Source of the DNA: Candidatus Loosdrechtia aerotolerans
Lineage (GTDB): Bacteria; Planctomycetota; Brocadiia; Brocadiales; Brocadiaceae
DNA length: 64,000 bases
NCBI GenBank assembly: GCA_021646405.1
Contig: SOER01000006.1
Location: 44,848-108,847, forward strand
Direction: 5' to 3'
Shown here: piece after piece, positions 1 to 9,841 of the stretch
Layout of the letters: the number at the start of each line of letters is the position of its first letter
How positions within the stretch are numbered: position 1 is the stretch's first letter
The notes under the pieces: generated by a model
Seen by the model: only the letters and a program-made list of their open reading frames with translations
Database searches by the model: none
What the model was told of the DNA's origin: nothing
Made by a program: the position numbers and the translations under genes

Positions 1-1570
1 GAGGTTTCCATTCTGCCCGACGCTTCATGAGGACCTCTTCTGCAACATGTAAATCTATTCTCCGGTGAGGAATATCTATAGTTATTTCATCGCCATCCTC
101 TACGAATGCAATAGGTCCGCCTGCCATTGCCTCTGGAGATACATGTCCAATGCACGGCCCCTGGGTGCCACCTGAAAAACGTCCATCGGTAATAAGCGCT
201 ACAGATTCGTCCAGCCCCATGCCTACAATTGCAGCTGTAGGTGCTAGCATTTCCCGCATTCCTGGTCCACCACGAGGTCCCTCATACCGTATTACGATTA
301 CCGTACCCTTCCCTATTTGGGAACCCATTATGGCCTTCATAGCTGCTTCTTCACTATCAAATACCTTCGCCAAACCGGTAAAATTCATCATCTTTTCGGA
401 TATAGCGCTCTGCTTTACTACAGACCCGTCCGGCGATAAATTTCCATATAAAACAGCAATACCGCCCTCTTTATGATAAGCATTCTCTTTTGAATGGATA
501 ATTTCTTCGTCATAAACCTCCGCTGTTTCTGCAATTTCTTTTGTCGTTAAGCCACAGACGGTCAGACAATCGTGCAAATTGTCGTGCAGGCGATTCATAA
601 CGGCCGGAATACCACCGGCATAGTATAAATCCTCGAGCAAGTATTCTCCACCCGGCTGTAAACTCGTTATATGAGGAGTCCTTGCGCTGATTGTATCAAA
701 TAATTTTAAATCGATCTCAACACCTGCTTCCTTTGCGATAGCGGGAATATGCAAACAGGTGTTCGTAGAACCACCAAGTGCCATATCAACCATAATGGCA
801 TTCTCAAATGCCTTTTGGGTCATGATTTTTCTTGCAGTAATGCCCTTCTTAACAAGTTCTACAATCTGTTTTCCACTCTTGTATGCAATTCGTTCCTTCT
901 CGGAGGAAATCGCTAGTGAGGCAGCACATCGCGGAAGTGAAATCCCTAACGCCTCAGATACACATGCCATCGTATTCGCAGTATAGAGTCCTTGACAAGA
1001 ACCGGGACCCGGGCATGCATCCATCTCCAGGCAGGATAATTGTTCATCATTAATCTCACCTTTTCTCCTTCTCCCTACTGCCTCAAAAGTATCCTTCACC
1101 AGGGATAGCCGTTGTTTTCCATGCCGGCCGGAAACCATTGGACCCGCTGTTACTACAATTCCCGGTATATCCAGCCTCGCTACACCCATCAACATGCCAG
1201 GGGTAATTTTATCGCAGTTTGTCAGCAGTATCAATCCGTCCAGACAGTGGGCACTAGCTACACATTCAACGATATCTGCTATAAGATCTCTTGAGGCAAG
1301 AGAGTAGTGCATCCCTTTATGCCCCATAGCGATCCCATCGCAAACACCCGGCACACCGAAAACAAAACTGATCCCGCCGCCAGCATGGATTCCTTTTTCA
1401 ATAGCCCTCTCCAGGGCCCGCATATGGATATGACCAGGAATGAGGTCGGTAAAGCTACTCGCAATTCCAATAAATGGTTTTCCCAAATCCTCTTTACCTA
1501 AGCCTGTTGCATAAAGTAAAGCCCGGGCCGGTACACGTTCGAGCCCCTTTGTAATGGTATCGCTTCGCAA
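1..1570 (-). CDS. ilvD: Dihydroxy-acid dehydratase, 3' end beyond the window
   Basis: Dehydrates 2,3-dihydroxy-isovalerate and 2,3-dihydroxy-3-methylvalerate in valine and isoleucine synthesis; cytoplasmic Fe-S enzyme. About 523 residues are visible and some 30 C-terminal residues lie past base 1. Cluster and substrate motifs are clear: [10 protein letters not shown] (Cys about 119), [24 protein letters not shown] near residue 46 resembles the E. coli-type [4Fe-4S] enzymes. The frame has no ATG or GTG before an upstream stop, so TTG at 1570 is the likely start (ATT at 1573 is possible), after GAGAAAGG. A good promoter lies 60 bp upstream. Divergent from the membrane protein gene at 1880. Confidence 0.95.
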   Translation of the reverse strand, partial: MRSDTITKGLERVPARALLYATGLGKEDLGKPFIGIASSFTDLIPGHIHMRALERAIEKGIHAGGGISFVFGVPGVCDGIAMGHKGMHYSLASRDLIADIVECVASAHCLDGLILLTNCDKITPGMLMGVARLDIPGIVVTAGPMVSGRHGKQRLSLVKDTFEAVGRRRKGEINDEQLSCLEMDACPGPGSCQGLYTANTMACVSEALGISLPRCAASLAISSEKERIAYKSGKQIVELVKKGITARKIMTQKAFENAIMVDMALGGSTNTCLHIPAIAKEAGVEIDLKLFDTISARTPHITSLQPGGEYLLEDLYYAGGIPAVMNRLHDNLHDCLTVCGLTTKEIAETAEVYDEEIIHSKENAYHKEGGIAVLYGNLSPDGSVVKQSAISEKMMNFTGLAKVFDSEEAAMKAIMGSQIGKGTVIVIRYEGPRGGPGMREMLAPTAAIVGMGLDESVALITDGRFSGGTQGPCIGHVSPEAMAGGPIAFVEDGDEITIDIPHRRIDLHVAEEVLMKRRAEWKP

Positions 1571-1630
1571 AATGTTTACATACCTTTCTCATGTATAGAT
1601 TACCGTAATTATATACTACTAAGCCTTTTT

Positions 1631-1658
1631 ATTATAGCGAAAAGCTTTCCAATGTCAA
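1631..1658 (-). promoter_or_regulatory. sigma70-type promoter of ilvD
   Basis: On the minus strand TTGACA (1658-1653) and TATAAT (1636-1631) are both consensus hexamers with a 16-bp spacer, giving a leader of about 55 nt before the ilvD start. The rest of 1571-1867 is divergent intergenic DNA with no other recognisable element; I see no leader peptide or T-box. Confidence 0.75.
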
Positions 1659-1879
1659 ATTAAAACTCTTCTCTTCTAACCATTGCCGGAATACTTACTG
1701 AAATTCTTCTTGACTTTCAGATGGCATTTTGATGAAATGCCGAATAGAGCAAATTCAGTTACCTTCCTTGAATTATCTGCATTTTGCCACGATGATTTTC
1801 GTCAGCGCATATCTTTATAAAAATTGATGGTGGCAAGCAGTCTCAATACCATGTCCATTTTCGATTGAAAGGAGTTCCT

Positions 1880-2509
1880 GTGAGCCCTATAGAACAAACA
1901 GAACTTGTCCGGGTGAAAAAGGCAGGTTTACACAGAAGACTGTATGAATGGGTATTACATTGGGCGCATACCCCTTATGGAACTATTGCCCTTTTTGCAC
2001 TTGCATTTTGCGAATCATCCTTTTTCCCGATCCCTCCTGATGTGCTTTTAATGGCACTTGCATTTTCAATTCCTAAAAAATCTATTAAATACGCAGCTGT
2101 CTGTTCTGCAGGTTCTGTTTTGGGCGGTTGTTTTGGTTATTTTATTGGTTATCAATTTTTCGAATATGTAGGAATACCTATCCTGAATTTTTACGGGATA
2201 ATGGAACAGTTTCATTTTGTCAGAGAGAAATATCATGCAAATGCATTTGCCGCTGTCGCTGTCGCTGGATTTACGCCTATTCCTTATAAAGTTTTTACCA
2301 TTGCAGCAGGTGTTTGCAAAATTAATATGTGGACGTTTATCATGGCATCGGCACTGAGCCGCACGGGAAGGTTTTTTATTATAGCAGTACTTGTTTATCT
2401 CTATGGGCCAAAAATTAAAAATTTTATCGATAAGTACTTTAATAGTATTTCCATTGCCTTTGTCGTGATACTTATCGCAGGTTTCTTCATTGTTAAATTA
2501 TTTAAATAA
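1880..2509 (+). CDS. YqaA-type VTT/DedA-superfamily membrane protein
   Basis: Inner-membrane protein of about 209 residues with four or five hydrophobic segments. The hallmark FCESSFFPIPPDV (acidic residue plus FPIPP re-entrant segment) and GFTPIPYK place it with YqaA, a branch of the DedA/SNARE-associated family often linked to membrane lipid or undecaprenyl-phosphate handling; its substrate is unknown. TTG at 1865 is possible, but GTG at 1880 has AAAGGAG five bases upstream and is preferred. It ends 12 bp before the amrB-like gene, so co-transcription is likely. Confidence 0.8.
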   Translation: MSPIEQTELVRVKKAGLHRRLYEWVLHWAHTPYGTIALFALAFCESSFFPIPPDVLLMALAFSIPKKSIKYAAVCSAGSVLGGCFGYFIGYQFFEYVGIPILNFYGIMEQFHFVREKYHANAFAAVAVAGFTPIPYKVFTIAAGVCKINMWTFIMASALSRTGRFFIIAVLVYLYGPKIKNFIDKYFNSISIAFVVILIAGFFIVKLFK

Positions 2510-2521
2510 GGGAAAATACGT

Positions 2522-3538
2522 ATGGGGCGATTCCTTTTTTTTATTACATTTTTTGTAATTGTCATATCAAAAACCACATTCACAACCGATATCTTATCGG
2601 CTCAAACAAGAAGCGCGACCGTTCAAGTATCTCAACAGGAGGTCTGGGATTCTCAGGCAGCAGGTCGTTTTTATCCTGGCGATGAAAATGCCCTGAAAGA
2701 CCAGATACATACTTTCCTTAAGAATGTTACACCACCGTCCCGAAAAGGTAAACCAATGGCTATTGTCTCTCCACATTCAGGCTATCAATACTCAGGTCAG
2801 GTAGCCGCTTATGGATATAACGCCATCAAGGATCACGATTTTAACAGGGTTATTATCCTGTCTGCAAGTCATTTTATGAGTGGCAAGCGATTTCGCGGTG
2901 TATCGATTCTTAATGTAAAAGCCGTTAAAACCCCTTTAGGCCTGATTCCTGTAGATCAGGAAGCATGCAATACCCTGCTGAACACCAGCAGAAATGTAAC
3001 AAAAAACCTTTCTTCAAGGGAAATAGCGCTCTTTGGATCATATGACGATGCTTATCAGGGAGAGCATTCCCTGGAAACACAATTGCCTTTTCTGCAAATG
3101 ACCCTTGGTGACTTTAAATTGATTCCTATTCTGGTAGGTATACTTATTGGCAATGACTTCGACCAAATTGCACACGCCCTTCAACCGTTCATCGATGATA
3201 AAACACTTATTGTTGTGAGTTCGGATTTTACTCACTATGGTAATGGATTTGGTTATGTGCCATTTAAAAATGATGTGGAAAAAAATATTAAACACCTTGA
3301 TTATGGAGCATTTGAGAAGATACTTTCAAAAGATTTTGAAGGACTAAAAATGTACAGAAAAACGACCGGGATAAATGCTTGCGGGATAATCCCCATTGCA
3401 CTGCTTTTAAAATTGCTCCCTCAGGATGCTCAGGGAGAGGTTTTAAACTACGATACTTCTGGTCATAAAATGAAGAATTTTTCCTTCTCTGTAAGTTATG
3501 CATCTATTTTATTTACAAAACCAACGGAAACTCAATGA
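2522..3538 (+). CDS. amrB: AmmeMemoRadiSam system protein B (Memo fold), exported
   Basis: Memo-family protein of 338 residues. Family motifs: AGRFYPGD near residue 50, PHSGYQYSG (usually PHAGY), ILSASH, EHSLETQLPF, SSDFTHYG and a late NACG cysteine; the His/Cys set matches Memo metal ligands. The family resembles extradiol dioxygenases but its reaction is unsettled. Unusually it begins with a hydrophobic signal peptide (residues 1-28, cleavage likely after LSA), so it should act outside the cytoplasm. Its stop overlaps the start of the AmrA gene by four bases. The usual third partner, a radical SAM protein, is not nearby. Confidence 0.88.
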   Translation: MGRFLFFITFFVIVISKTTFTTDILSAQTRSATVQVSQQEVWDSQAAGRFYPGDENALKDQIHTFLKNVTPPSRKGKPMAIVSPHSGYQYSGQVAAYGYNAIKDHDFNRVIILSASHFMSGKRFRGVSILNVKAVKTPLGLIPVDQEACNTLLNTSRNVTKNLSSREIALFGSYDDAYQGEHSLETQLPFLQMTLGDFKLIPILVGILIGNDFDQIAHALQPFIDDKTLIVVSSDFTHYGNGFGYVPFKNDVEKNIKHLDYGAFEKILSKDFEGLKMYRKTTGINACGIIPIALLLKLLPQDAQGEVLNYDTSGHKMKNFSFSVSYASILFTKPTETQ

Positions 3539-4110
3539 GGCAACTCTCTCCCTTGGATAAACAAGCAAAAAAAATCCTCCTGGATATTGCCCGAAAGAGT
3601 GTTGAGGCAGCCGTAAAACAAAAACCCATTCCGGATATTTCTTGCAATCATCCGGACCTCCAGGGAAGACAGGGGGTTTTTGTCACCCTGAAAATACAGG
3701 GAAACCTCCGCGGTTGCATCGGTAGCTTTGTGTCTGATATACCACTTTACCAATTGGTATATGATATGGCCGTCTCGTCGGCAATGGACGACTTTCGGTT
3801 TGAATGCAATCGTATTAAATCTTCGGATCTGAAAGACCTGGAGATAGAGATCTCTGTACTATCAGAACTAAGACCAATTAATGATCCCCTGGATTTTGAA
3901 CTTGGCAAGCACGGTGTGTTCATAAAAAAAGATTTTCAGACAGGATGCTTCTTACCACAGGTTGCATTAGAAACCGGATGGAGCAAAGAAGAGTTCCTTT
4001 CTTACTGCTGTTCAAACAAAACAAATTTATCTCCCAATGCCTGGAAAACCGGAGATATAGAAATATTTGTTTTCACCGTGGAAATTATCAATGAAAAAGA
4101 TGTCACATAG
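3535..4110 (+). CDS. amrA: AmmeMemoRadiSam system protein A (AMMECR1 domain)
   Basis: A 191-residue AMMECR1-domain protein. The invariant LRGCIG occurs near residue 60, followed by the DFRF and ISVLSELRPI segments of the family. It has no signal peptide and should be cytoplasmic, unlike its partner AmrB. The ATGA overlap with amrB implies translational coupling. Biochemical role unknown; in many genomes A, B and a radical SAM protein are fused or clustered, but the radical SAM member is missing here. The ATG at 3535 has only a weak SD inside the upstream gene, as expected for coupling. Confidence 0.88.
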   Translation: MRQLSPLDKQAKKILLDIARKSVEAAVKQKPIPDISCNHPDLQGRQGVFVTLKIQGNLRGCIGSFVSDIPLYQLVYDMAVSSAMDDFRFECNRIKSSDLKDLEIEISVLSELRPINDPLDFELGKHGVFIKKDFQTGCFLPQVALETGWSKEEFLSYCCSNKTNLSPNAWKTGDIEIFVFTVEIINEKDVT

Positions 4111-4129
4111 TTTTTCAGAGAAATACTCA

Positions 4130-4291
4130 TTATTTACTTCTGTTTTCAAGAACACGCCCTAAAAAAAACACCGTCACGCCAATGAATAACATAAGGACCT
4201 CCATTTTCATAGAATCTTTTACGATTCCGAAATACAGGGCGTATAACGCTGTAATCATGCCAATGATCTGAATAATTCTACCAAAACTCAT
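4130..4291 (-). CDS. Small two-helix membrane protein
   Basis: I do not recognise a family. The 53-residue product is MSFGRIIQIIGM followed by two hydrophobic stretches (about residues 4-22 and 28-45) separated by a short polar turn, with a basic C-terminus (RVLENRSK). The ATG at 4291 is preceded by GAGAGGG at a spacing of 8, better than the upstream ATG at 4324 that would add 11 residues. It converges with amrA and lies 3' of the inner stretch facing trpE; whether it shares a transcript with anything is unclear. Confidence 0.55.
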   Translation of the reverse strand: MSFGRIIQIIGMITALYALYFGIVKDSMKMEVLMLFIGVTVFFLGRVLENRSK

Positions 4292-4341
4292 CCGTTTTAC
4301 CCTCTCATAGAAAACAGGTCGCATTTATAAAAAGACTCACG

Positions 4342-5838
4342 TTATAATCGGTTCATTTTTTCTGCAAGCCCTATTGCTTTTAACAGGCCTTTCGCCTTGC
4401 TTAATGTTTCTTCGTACTCCCGTTCCGGAATAGAATCCGCTACAATGCCGGCACCAGCCTGGATATAAGCATTATTGCCTTTCAGGATAACCGTGCGAAT
4501 CGTTATACAGGTATTTATATTCCCAAAAAAATCAAAATAACCTACTGCTCCCCCATACGGACCACGTTTCGTCGGTTCAATCTCATCAATGATTTCCATT
4601 GCCCGTATTTTCGGAGCACCAGATAAAGTACCAGCAGGCAGGCATGCCCTGAGCGAGTCAAATGCGTTTTTATCATTCTGTAATTCACCGCATACGCTGG
4701 AAGTTATATGCATTACATGGGAATATCTTTCAATTATCATCTTTTCATCGATACGAACACTTCCATACTGCGATACCCTTCCCACATCATTCCTTCCCAA
4801 ATCTAACAGCATGATGTGTTCGGCGCGCTCTTTTGGATCAGCAATAAGTTCTTTTTCAAATAATGCGTCCTCTTCAACATCTTTTCCCCTTTTTCTTGTA
4901 CCTGCAATAGGTCTTACCGTAATCTTTCGGTTTTCTACCTTCACCATGACTTCAGGAGAAGACCCAATAAGTTTCAGATCTCCCATTTTCAGGTAAAACA
5001 TATACGGAGACGGATTAATTATCCGCAGGACCCGATAGATGTTAAAGGGGTCTGCATGCGTTTTTGTTTGCAGGCGTTGTGAAATGACAACTTGAAATAT
5101 ATCACCGGCACAAATATATTCTTTACAACGATCTACTGCCTGAAGAAAATTAGTTTTCTGGAAATTCGAGGTAAACGAAATATCGTTTTCTTCTCCCGGT
5201 GTAATGTCATCGCTGAGGGACATAACCGGTGTCCGCAATTTTTCTATAATACGGTCTATTCTCTGTAAAGAATCAAGATACACATTTTCTAAAGAGTCCC
5301 CAATAATCTTTGCTGCACATACCACTGTAATGGTTTTTGTTACATGATCAAAGATAATCGTAGAATCATAAAACAGCACATGAATATCCGGAAGTGCGAG
5401 ATCATCGTGTGGAATTTGTGGTAATCGCTCGAAAAACCGTATGCTATCATAGCCAATGTAACCAACGACACAGCTAAAGAATGTTGGCAGGCCATTCACC
5501 TGTACCGGGGTAAAGGCATTCAATTCATTATGCAAAACCTCCAGAGGATCTGCAGCATACAGTATTTTACCATGAGAGACACCCCGTTTTATCTCAACAC
5601 GGTTACCAAAGGCAGTAAATTCCATGAATGGATGAGAACCTAGGAGGGAATATCGGGCAATCTTTTCCCCGCCGGTGGCACTCTCAAGTAAAAATGCGTG
5701 TTCCGAATCAGCAATCTTCTGGAAGGCGGAAACAGGAGTGAGGGTATCTGCAAACAGCTGTCGATAAACCGGTATAAGATTACCTTTTGCAGCTAACTGT
5801 TTGAATTCATCGAACGTTGGATAGCAACTCGTATTCAT
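4342..5838 (-). CDS. trpE: Anthranilate synthase component I
   Basis: Makes anthranilate from chorismate, first step of tryptophan synthesis; normally works with the TrpG amidotransferase, which is not adjacent. 498 residues, full length. The N-terminal LLES of the Trp feedback site is present, and the chorismate-binding half shows GSSPEVMVK, RPIAGTRKRG, LLDLGRND, LPAGTLSGAPK, GPYGGAVGY and IQAGAGIVADS. The open frame extends upstream to 5943, but that start sits inside a terminator hairpin; ATG at 5838 (MNTSCYPTFDEF) matches where family members begin. Confidence 0.95.
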   Translation of the reverse strand: MNTSCYPTFDEFKQLAAKGNLIPVYRQLFADTLTPVSAFQKIADSEHAFLLESATGGEKIARYSLLGSHPFMEFTAFGNRVEIKRGVSHGKILYAADPLEVLHNELNAFTPVQVNGLPTFFSCVVGYIGYDSIRFFERLPQIPHDDLALPDIHVLFYDSTIIFDHVTKTITVVCAAKIIGDSLENVYLDSLQRIDRIIEKLRTPVMSLSDDITPGEENDISFTSNFQKTNFLQAVDRCKEYICAGDIFQVVISQRLQTKTHADPFNIYRVLRIINPSPYMFYLKMGDLKLIGSSPEVMVKVENRKITVRPIAGTRKRGKDVEEDALFEKELIADPKERAEHIMLLDLGRNDVGRVSQYGSVRIDEKMIIERYSHVMHITSSVCGELQNDKNAFDSLRACLPAGTLSGAPKIRAMEIIDEIEPTKRGPYGGAVGYFDFFGNINTCITIRTVILKGNNAYIQAGAGIVADSIPEREYEETLSKAKGLLKAIGLAEKMNRL

Positions 5839-5888
5839 GCAACCCGTCAATGCATTACCTATTACCGAGAGGTATTTCAAAAACTTTA

Positions 5889-5916
5889 TATATATACAGA
5901 GTAAATTGTCTTTCAA
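5889..5916 (-). promoter_or_regulatory. Possible trpE promoter
   Basis: Reading the minus strand just past the porin terminator, TTGAAA (5916-5911) and TATATA (5894-5889) are spaced by 16 bp, about 50 nt upstream of the preferred trpE start. The TATATATA run makes the -10 choice uncertain. Confidence 0.4.
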
Positions 5917-5947
5917 AAAAAATGGGTGTTGCCTAAGCAACACCCAT
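5915..5947 (-). terminator. Intrinsic terminator of the porin gene
   Basis: A perfect 11-bp stem (5922-5932 with 5937-5947, loop CTAA) is followed on the minus strand by a run of eight T. It lies 64 bp past the porin stop and separates that gene from trpE. Confidence 0.85.
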
Positions 5948-6010
5948 TATACTGAATAAAAAACCACAACGCAATTACTACCATAACAAAAAATACGTCA
6001 ACACTTAAAA

Positions 6011-7681
6011 TTAAAAGGTAACGGTAGTCTGTATATATCCCCAGTGGGTATCAAAATCTTCAAAACCGCCGCCACCGGCGCTGGTAATCCAATCCTCAGA
6101 ATTGAAGAAGGAATATCCTGCAAGGAGCTTTACATTCCTGTATAAATCATAACTTATTGTCAGATCTATTTCTTGTGCAAGATTATCATCGTTTGTTGTA
6201 AAACCACCGGCCGGACGACCTGCAGCTAAAAGTCCTGAAGCAAAGTACCAGCCGTCCTCTTCTTCATCCAGCAAGAAGTAATGATAATCAAACTGCACGG
6301 TAAGTTTGCTCGTAGGCACAACCTTTATGTTGGCTCTGAAGTCATGCATGTTTCTCCACCCAACCAGATCAATAAAACCGTAGTTGCCCTGCCAGTGGTT
6401 GGTTGGATAAAGATTATCAAAGGTCTCATGAGTACTATCATCTACATCGCTGTCACCCGATGCAAAATCGTATTCAAACCCAAAACGAGGTGTCCATGGC
6501 ATCTCTCTCATGGTATAACCAACCCTACCGGCAAACGCCCATGCCCGGTGAGTCTGATCGCCATAATCACCAAACTGACCATGGGCCTCCAGTGTATAGT
6601 CTATTGCCTCGAAATTAGGCACCTTACCATCGAGCCGCGCTCCAATATCATGAACAACAACATTTCCATCGCCTGCAACAGCAAAACCATCGATAGTGGC
6701 GCTATTAACGTTGTTATCCTGATCATTCTTTTGAATGTACATAAGTTCTAAGAGAGCGCCAGGTAAAAGCTTTTTAAATCCCAACATGGCGGCATAGATA
6801 CTCTCATCTGAGTTCCCGTCGTTATCCTCAGTCGCGTTAAGAAAACCATCCTCATCAACAGTTACAGCAAATACCTCTGCGTGAATGGCATCGGTATCCC
6901 ACATAAATCTGCCGCCATCAAAAACTCGACCAAGATTTGACCATACGAAATTACCAATAACCCTATGATCGCCCCATATGATCTCCTGACGTCCAACTCT
7001 TACAGTTAATGGTAGGTCAAAAAGGTTTCTTACATCAAAGTAACCCTGGTGGATATCCATACGATTGTTTGCACTATCATCAGTAAAACCTACTGTCGTA
7101 CCTTCCCCACCAAAAACCCTTGCATCTTGTAATTGAATAAATATCCTCAAATGCTCATTTACATCACCGTCGGCCCAGAGCCTTGTCTGATTTAATACAT
7201 ACTCAGCATCTGTACCAGCTGCTGGTCCTCTTGCTGTAGAGCTAGCACCAGCAATCATAGGGTCTATCGCATTATAAAACCCGTTCGCATACTCGGCCCT
7301 TGTCCTGATCTGCGCACCCAGTTTTACCCGTTTCGCGAATTCCGAGTATACATTTCCGGTAAGGTCTTCTGCCTTTATTGTTGGTTCGGCCTGGGCAGCG
7401 GTTCTCAGTTCTTCCTTGAGTGTACTCACTTCATTTTTTAACGCCTCAACATCCTCTCTCGTTTGTGTATCAGGTGTTGCTGCAGCAGCTGCGAGCTTCT
7501 CCTGTTTAACCGTTTCAATCTGCTCAGTTAAATTTAGCACGGCTGCCTTTAAAGCGTTTAACTCCTTTTCCATCTCTTCTATCGACTTCCCTTCTGCCCC
7601 AAAAGTCAGGGAACAGATAGCAACGCAGAAGACGGCAGCTGAAAAACTGCCAATCATTGTCTTCCACCAAGCATTTTTCAT
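6011..7681 (-). CDS. Alginate-export-type outer-membrane porin with coiled-coil N-terminus
   Basis: 556-residue outer-membrane beta-barrel. Signal peptide 1-29 (cleavage after TFGA), then a predicted coiled coil at about 30-95 (many E, K, L; interrupted by an Ala run), then a barrel with alternating strands ending in TTVTF, the aromatic C-terminus typical for BAM substrates. RLWADGDVNEHLRIFIQLQD and VRVGRQEIIWGDHRVIG resemble the alginate_exp porin family, so anion or sugar transport is possible; substrate not deducible. ATG at 7681 has a strong GGGAGG. The gene stands alone, ending in a clear terminator. Confidence 0.8.
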   Translation of the reverse strand: MKNAWWKTMIGSFSAAVFCVAICSLTFGAEGKSIEEMEKELNALKAAVLNLTEQIETVKQEKLAAAAATPDTQTREDVEALKNEVSTLKEELRTAAQAEPTIKAEDLTGNVYSEFAKRVKLGAQIRTRAEYANGFYNAIDPMIAGASSTARGPAAGTDAEYVLNQTRLWADGDVNEHLRIFIQLQDARVFGGEGTTVGFTDDSANNRMDIHQGYFDVRNLFDLPLTVRVGRQEIIWGDHRVIGNFVWSNLGRVFDGGRFMWDTDAIHAEVFAVTVDEDGFLNATEDNDGNSDESIYAAMLGFKKLLPGALLELMYIQKNDQDNNVNSATIDGFAVAGDGNVVVHDIGARLDGKVPNFEAIDYTLEAHGQFGDYGDQTHRAWAFAGRVGYTMREMPWTPRFGFEYDFASGDSDVDDSTHETFDNLYPTNHWQGNYGFIDLVGWRNMHDFRANIKVVPTSKLTVQFDYHYFLLDEEEDGWYFASGLLAAGRPAGGFTTNDDNLAQEIDLTISYDLYRNVKLLAGYSFFNSEDWITSAGGGGFEDFDTHWGYIQTTVTF

Positions 7682-8382
7682 TATTTTTCCTCCCTTTCAA
7701 AAAATTTGTCAAACCCCAATTTCTATTTATCTACCATAATGAAAAACGAATATCACCTCACTATATTAAGTTTTAGATTAGCCGCCTCCTTTCTCCTTTT
7801 CGATATGTTACATCCACCCCAGACAATCCATCCACCGTTACGAAAAACAAAGGGGAATCGATATTCTATTTTTAAATTACAAAAGAATCAAGTAATCTTT
7901 CATAAATATACGCCTTCTTAAATAGTATTAACATTAGCATGCTCATAAAATATGTTATTATGTCTTACAACAATGCAGTGTTTATAACAGAATACGGAAC
8001 AAATTTTATTCCAAAAAATATTTTTATCATTAAAAGCCGTCTTAGTACTGAAATAATTGAGAGTTAACACAAATATAGGGAAAAAAGTATTTACCTTTCA
8101 GAGGGTGAAATGTTACAGCCCTAATATTTCATAATGAAAGATTTTTTGCAATCTGAAGAAATAATTCTTATTAAAAAGGCAGAACAACCTTAAAACGAAC
8201 AAGTAATTATTCTTGGAACATTATGGGATTGATATAGTGTTATACAATTTATATATATTAAATAAATGAATTATTGTTAATCTGAAGTATTTTCCCGTTG
8301 TGTTTTTTATATGTGTGGTTTCATTTCTTGTTAACTACAGTTAACATTATTTCGTTAATTTAGGATAATTATTAATTTTCTG
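7682..8382. other. A+T-rich gene-free stretch
   Basis: Divergent intergenic DNA between the porin and SPFH genes. No ORF with a plausible start and codon pattern, no RNA gene and no large repeat seen. Several TTAACA-like words occur (near 7926, 8062, 8331 and 8341), but not with the regular 11-bp spacing seen at 53325. Confidence 0.5.
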
Positions 8383-8410
8383 TTGACTAATTATGACATG
8401 CCTTTATAAT
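8383..8410 (+). promoter_or_regulatory. sigma70-type promoter of the SPFH genes
   Basis: TTGACT (8383-8388) and TATAAT (8405-8410) with a 16-bp spacer, about 90 bp before the first SPFH start. Confidence 0.65.
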
Positions 8411-8500
8411 TTGCTTGATCCATAATCATTTGCCGATAACAAAATATGCTGAAGCAACGATATAGAATAATTTACTTTATCTCATAACAAAAGGGTCGTT

Positions 8501-9685
8501 ATGGACAAACATTTTAAGCCAAAAAATAAATTCCACCGCCTTTATCGAAACATAATCGTGGCGGTTATTGCACTGTTCATAATTGCAGGGGGGATATACG
8601 GCGGCAGGGAACTCAGCTGGAAAGAGATCGCAGCAGATGAAGTTGCTGTAGTTATCAATAATCTTACCGGAAACATAAAACTGGTTAATCGGGCAGGTGC
8701 TATACTATACTATCCTTTTATTCAGGATATTTACATACTCGATAAACGTGAACAGATATTAAAGATGACTGCTGCAGAAATAGACGAAAGGCACCCACAG
8801 GGCAATCCGCTCATTATTAAAACGATTGATGGTGGAGATGTAATACTGGATCTGCAGATACAATATTTTTTAAACCCTGAATATGCGATGTATATTGTAC
8901 AGAATACAGGGACGGGAGATGTTTATAAGAGGAAATGGTTATATGACTACTCCCGCACTATATGTTATTACAATTATGGAGAATTAACCCTGGGTGAATT
9001 TCCTATTGCGTCAAAACGTGACGAAAAGGCGCAGCAGGCGAAAGAAGAGATCAACGAAATGCTAGATCCACACGGTTTTTACGTCACTTCAATAAACCTT
9101 ACCGATTATCGCTATTACCGGGAATATGCCGAGAAAATTCAGGAACGAAGGCTGGCTGATAAAGAGGTTGAGGAGCAAAAGACAAGGGCTAGTGCAGCCC
9201 GGGAGAATCAGCGAAGGGTGATTGTAGAAGAGACAAAAAAACTGGAGGTGGCTGTAGCACGGTTTCAAGGAGAAGTTGATAAACGAATCATGGATGCAAG
9301 GGGTGCTGCAGAAGCAAAAAGGCAAGACGGAGATGCATATTTAATCCAAAAAAAGCTTGAGGGTGATGCTGAATACGAAAGGCTTGCAAGGCAGGCAGAG
9401 GCAGTCCTCGCGACAGTAAAATCAGAGGCATTTGGAATTAGGGCGTTGCGTGAAGCGTTAGAGGGAGACGGGGGAAGAAACCTGGTACGACTTGAGTACG
9501 CAAAACGCTTAAAGCAGGCAATAATCAGAAGCCAGCCTATTATCAGACAAGGTATAGAGACACCGCAAAGTATACAAAGGTTTAAATATATTGAGGATGC
9601 ACCAAAAATTGACTATATGTTCCCGGAACCGCCCGATGCAGCACTGGTTAGTCCATTGAAACCTGGCCCGGATAAGTCGCCTTAA
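8501..9685 (+). CDS. SPFH/band 7 membrane protein 1
   Basis: 394-residue member of the stomatin/prohibitin/flotillin/HflKC superfamily. One transmembrane helix at about 18-40, then a band 7 domain (about 45-210) and a long charged helical region rich in A, E, K and R (about 215-330) typical of the oligomerising stalk. Such proteins form ring or cage scaffolds in membranes and often control FtsH-like proteases, but no protease gene is nearby. AAAGGG precedes ATG 8501. It is followed after 156 bp by a second SPFH gene, as in hflK-hflC pairs, although the sequences are not close enough to name them. Confidence 0.8.
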   Translation: MDKHFKPKNKFHRLYRNIIVAVIALFIIAGGIYGGRELSWKEIAADEVAVVINNLTGNIKLVNRAGAILYYPFIQDIYILDKREQILKMTAAEIDERHPQGNPLIIKTIDGGDVILDLQIQYFLNPEYAMYIVQNTGTGDVYKRKWLYDYSRTICYYNYGELTLGEFPIASKRDEKAQQAKEEINEMLDPHGFYVTSINLTDYRYYREYAEKIQERRLADKEVEEQKTRASAARENQRRVIVEETKKLEVAVARFQGEVDKRIMDARGAAEAKRQDGDAYLIQKKLEGDAEYERLARQAEAVLATVKSEAFGIRALREALEGDGGRNLVRLEYAKRLKQAIIRSQPIIRQGIETPQSIQRFKYIEDAPKIDYMFPEPPDAALVSPLKPGPDKSP

Positions 9686-9841
9686 TACAAATAATGCACA
9701 GTAGCGGATGTGTGGAGGTGAAAGAGCACAAGAGGGATGTAGGTTCTTATAGTTTGTCTTGCTCTACACTATGTATACCATCCTGTTTCGAATGTTTTCA
9801 AGTACATTAGAAAGTTTTAACTTGTTAGGTAAGAGGGGAAA

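Noticed and set aside
5838..5943. Longer trpE reading frame
   Set aside because: The extra 35 codons run through the porin terminator hairpin and do not resemble any TrpE N-terminus.
8326..8360. TTAACT/TTAACA pair as a second Pho box
   Set aside because: Spacing is 10 bp rather than 11, only two half-sites are good, and the following SPFH genes have no phosphate link; more likely chance in A+T-rich DNA.
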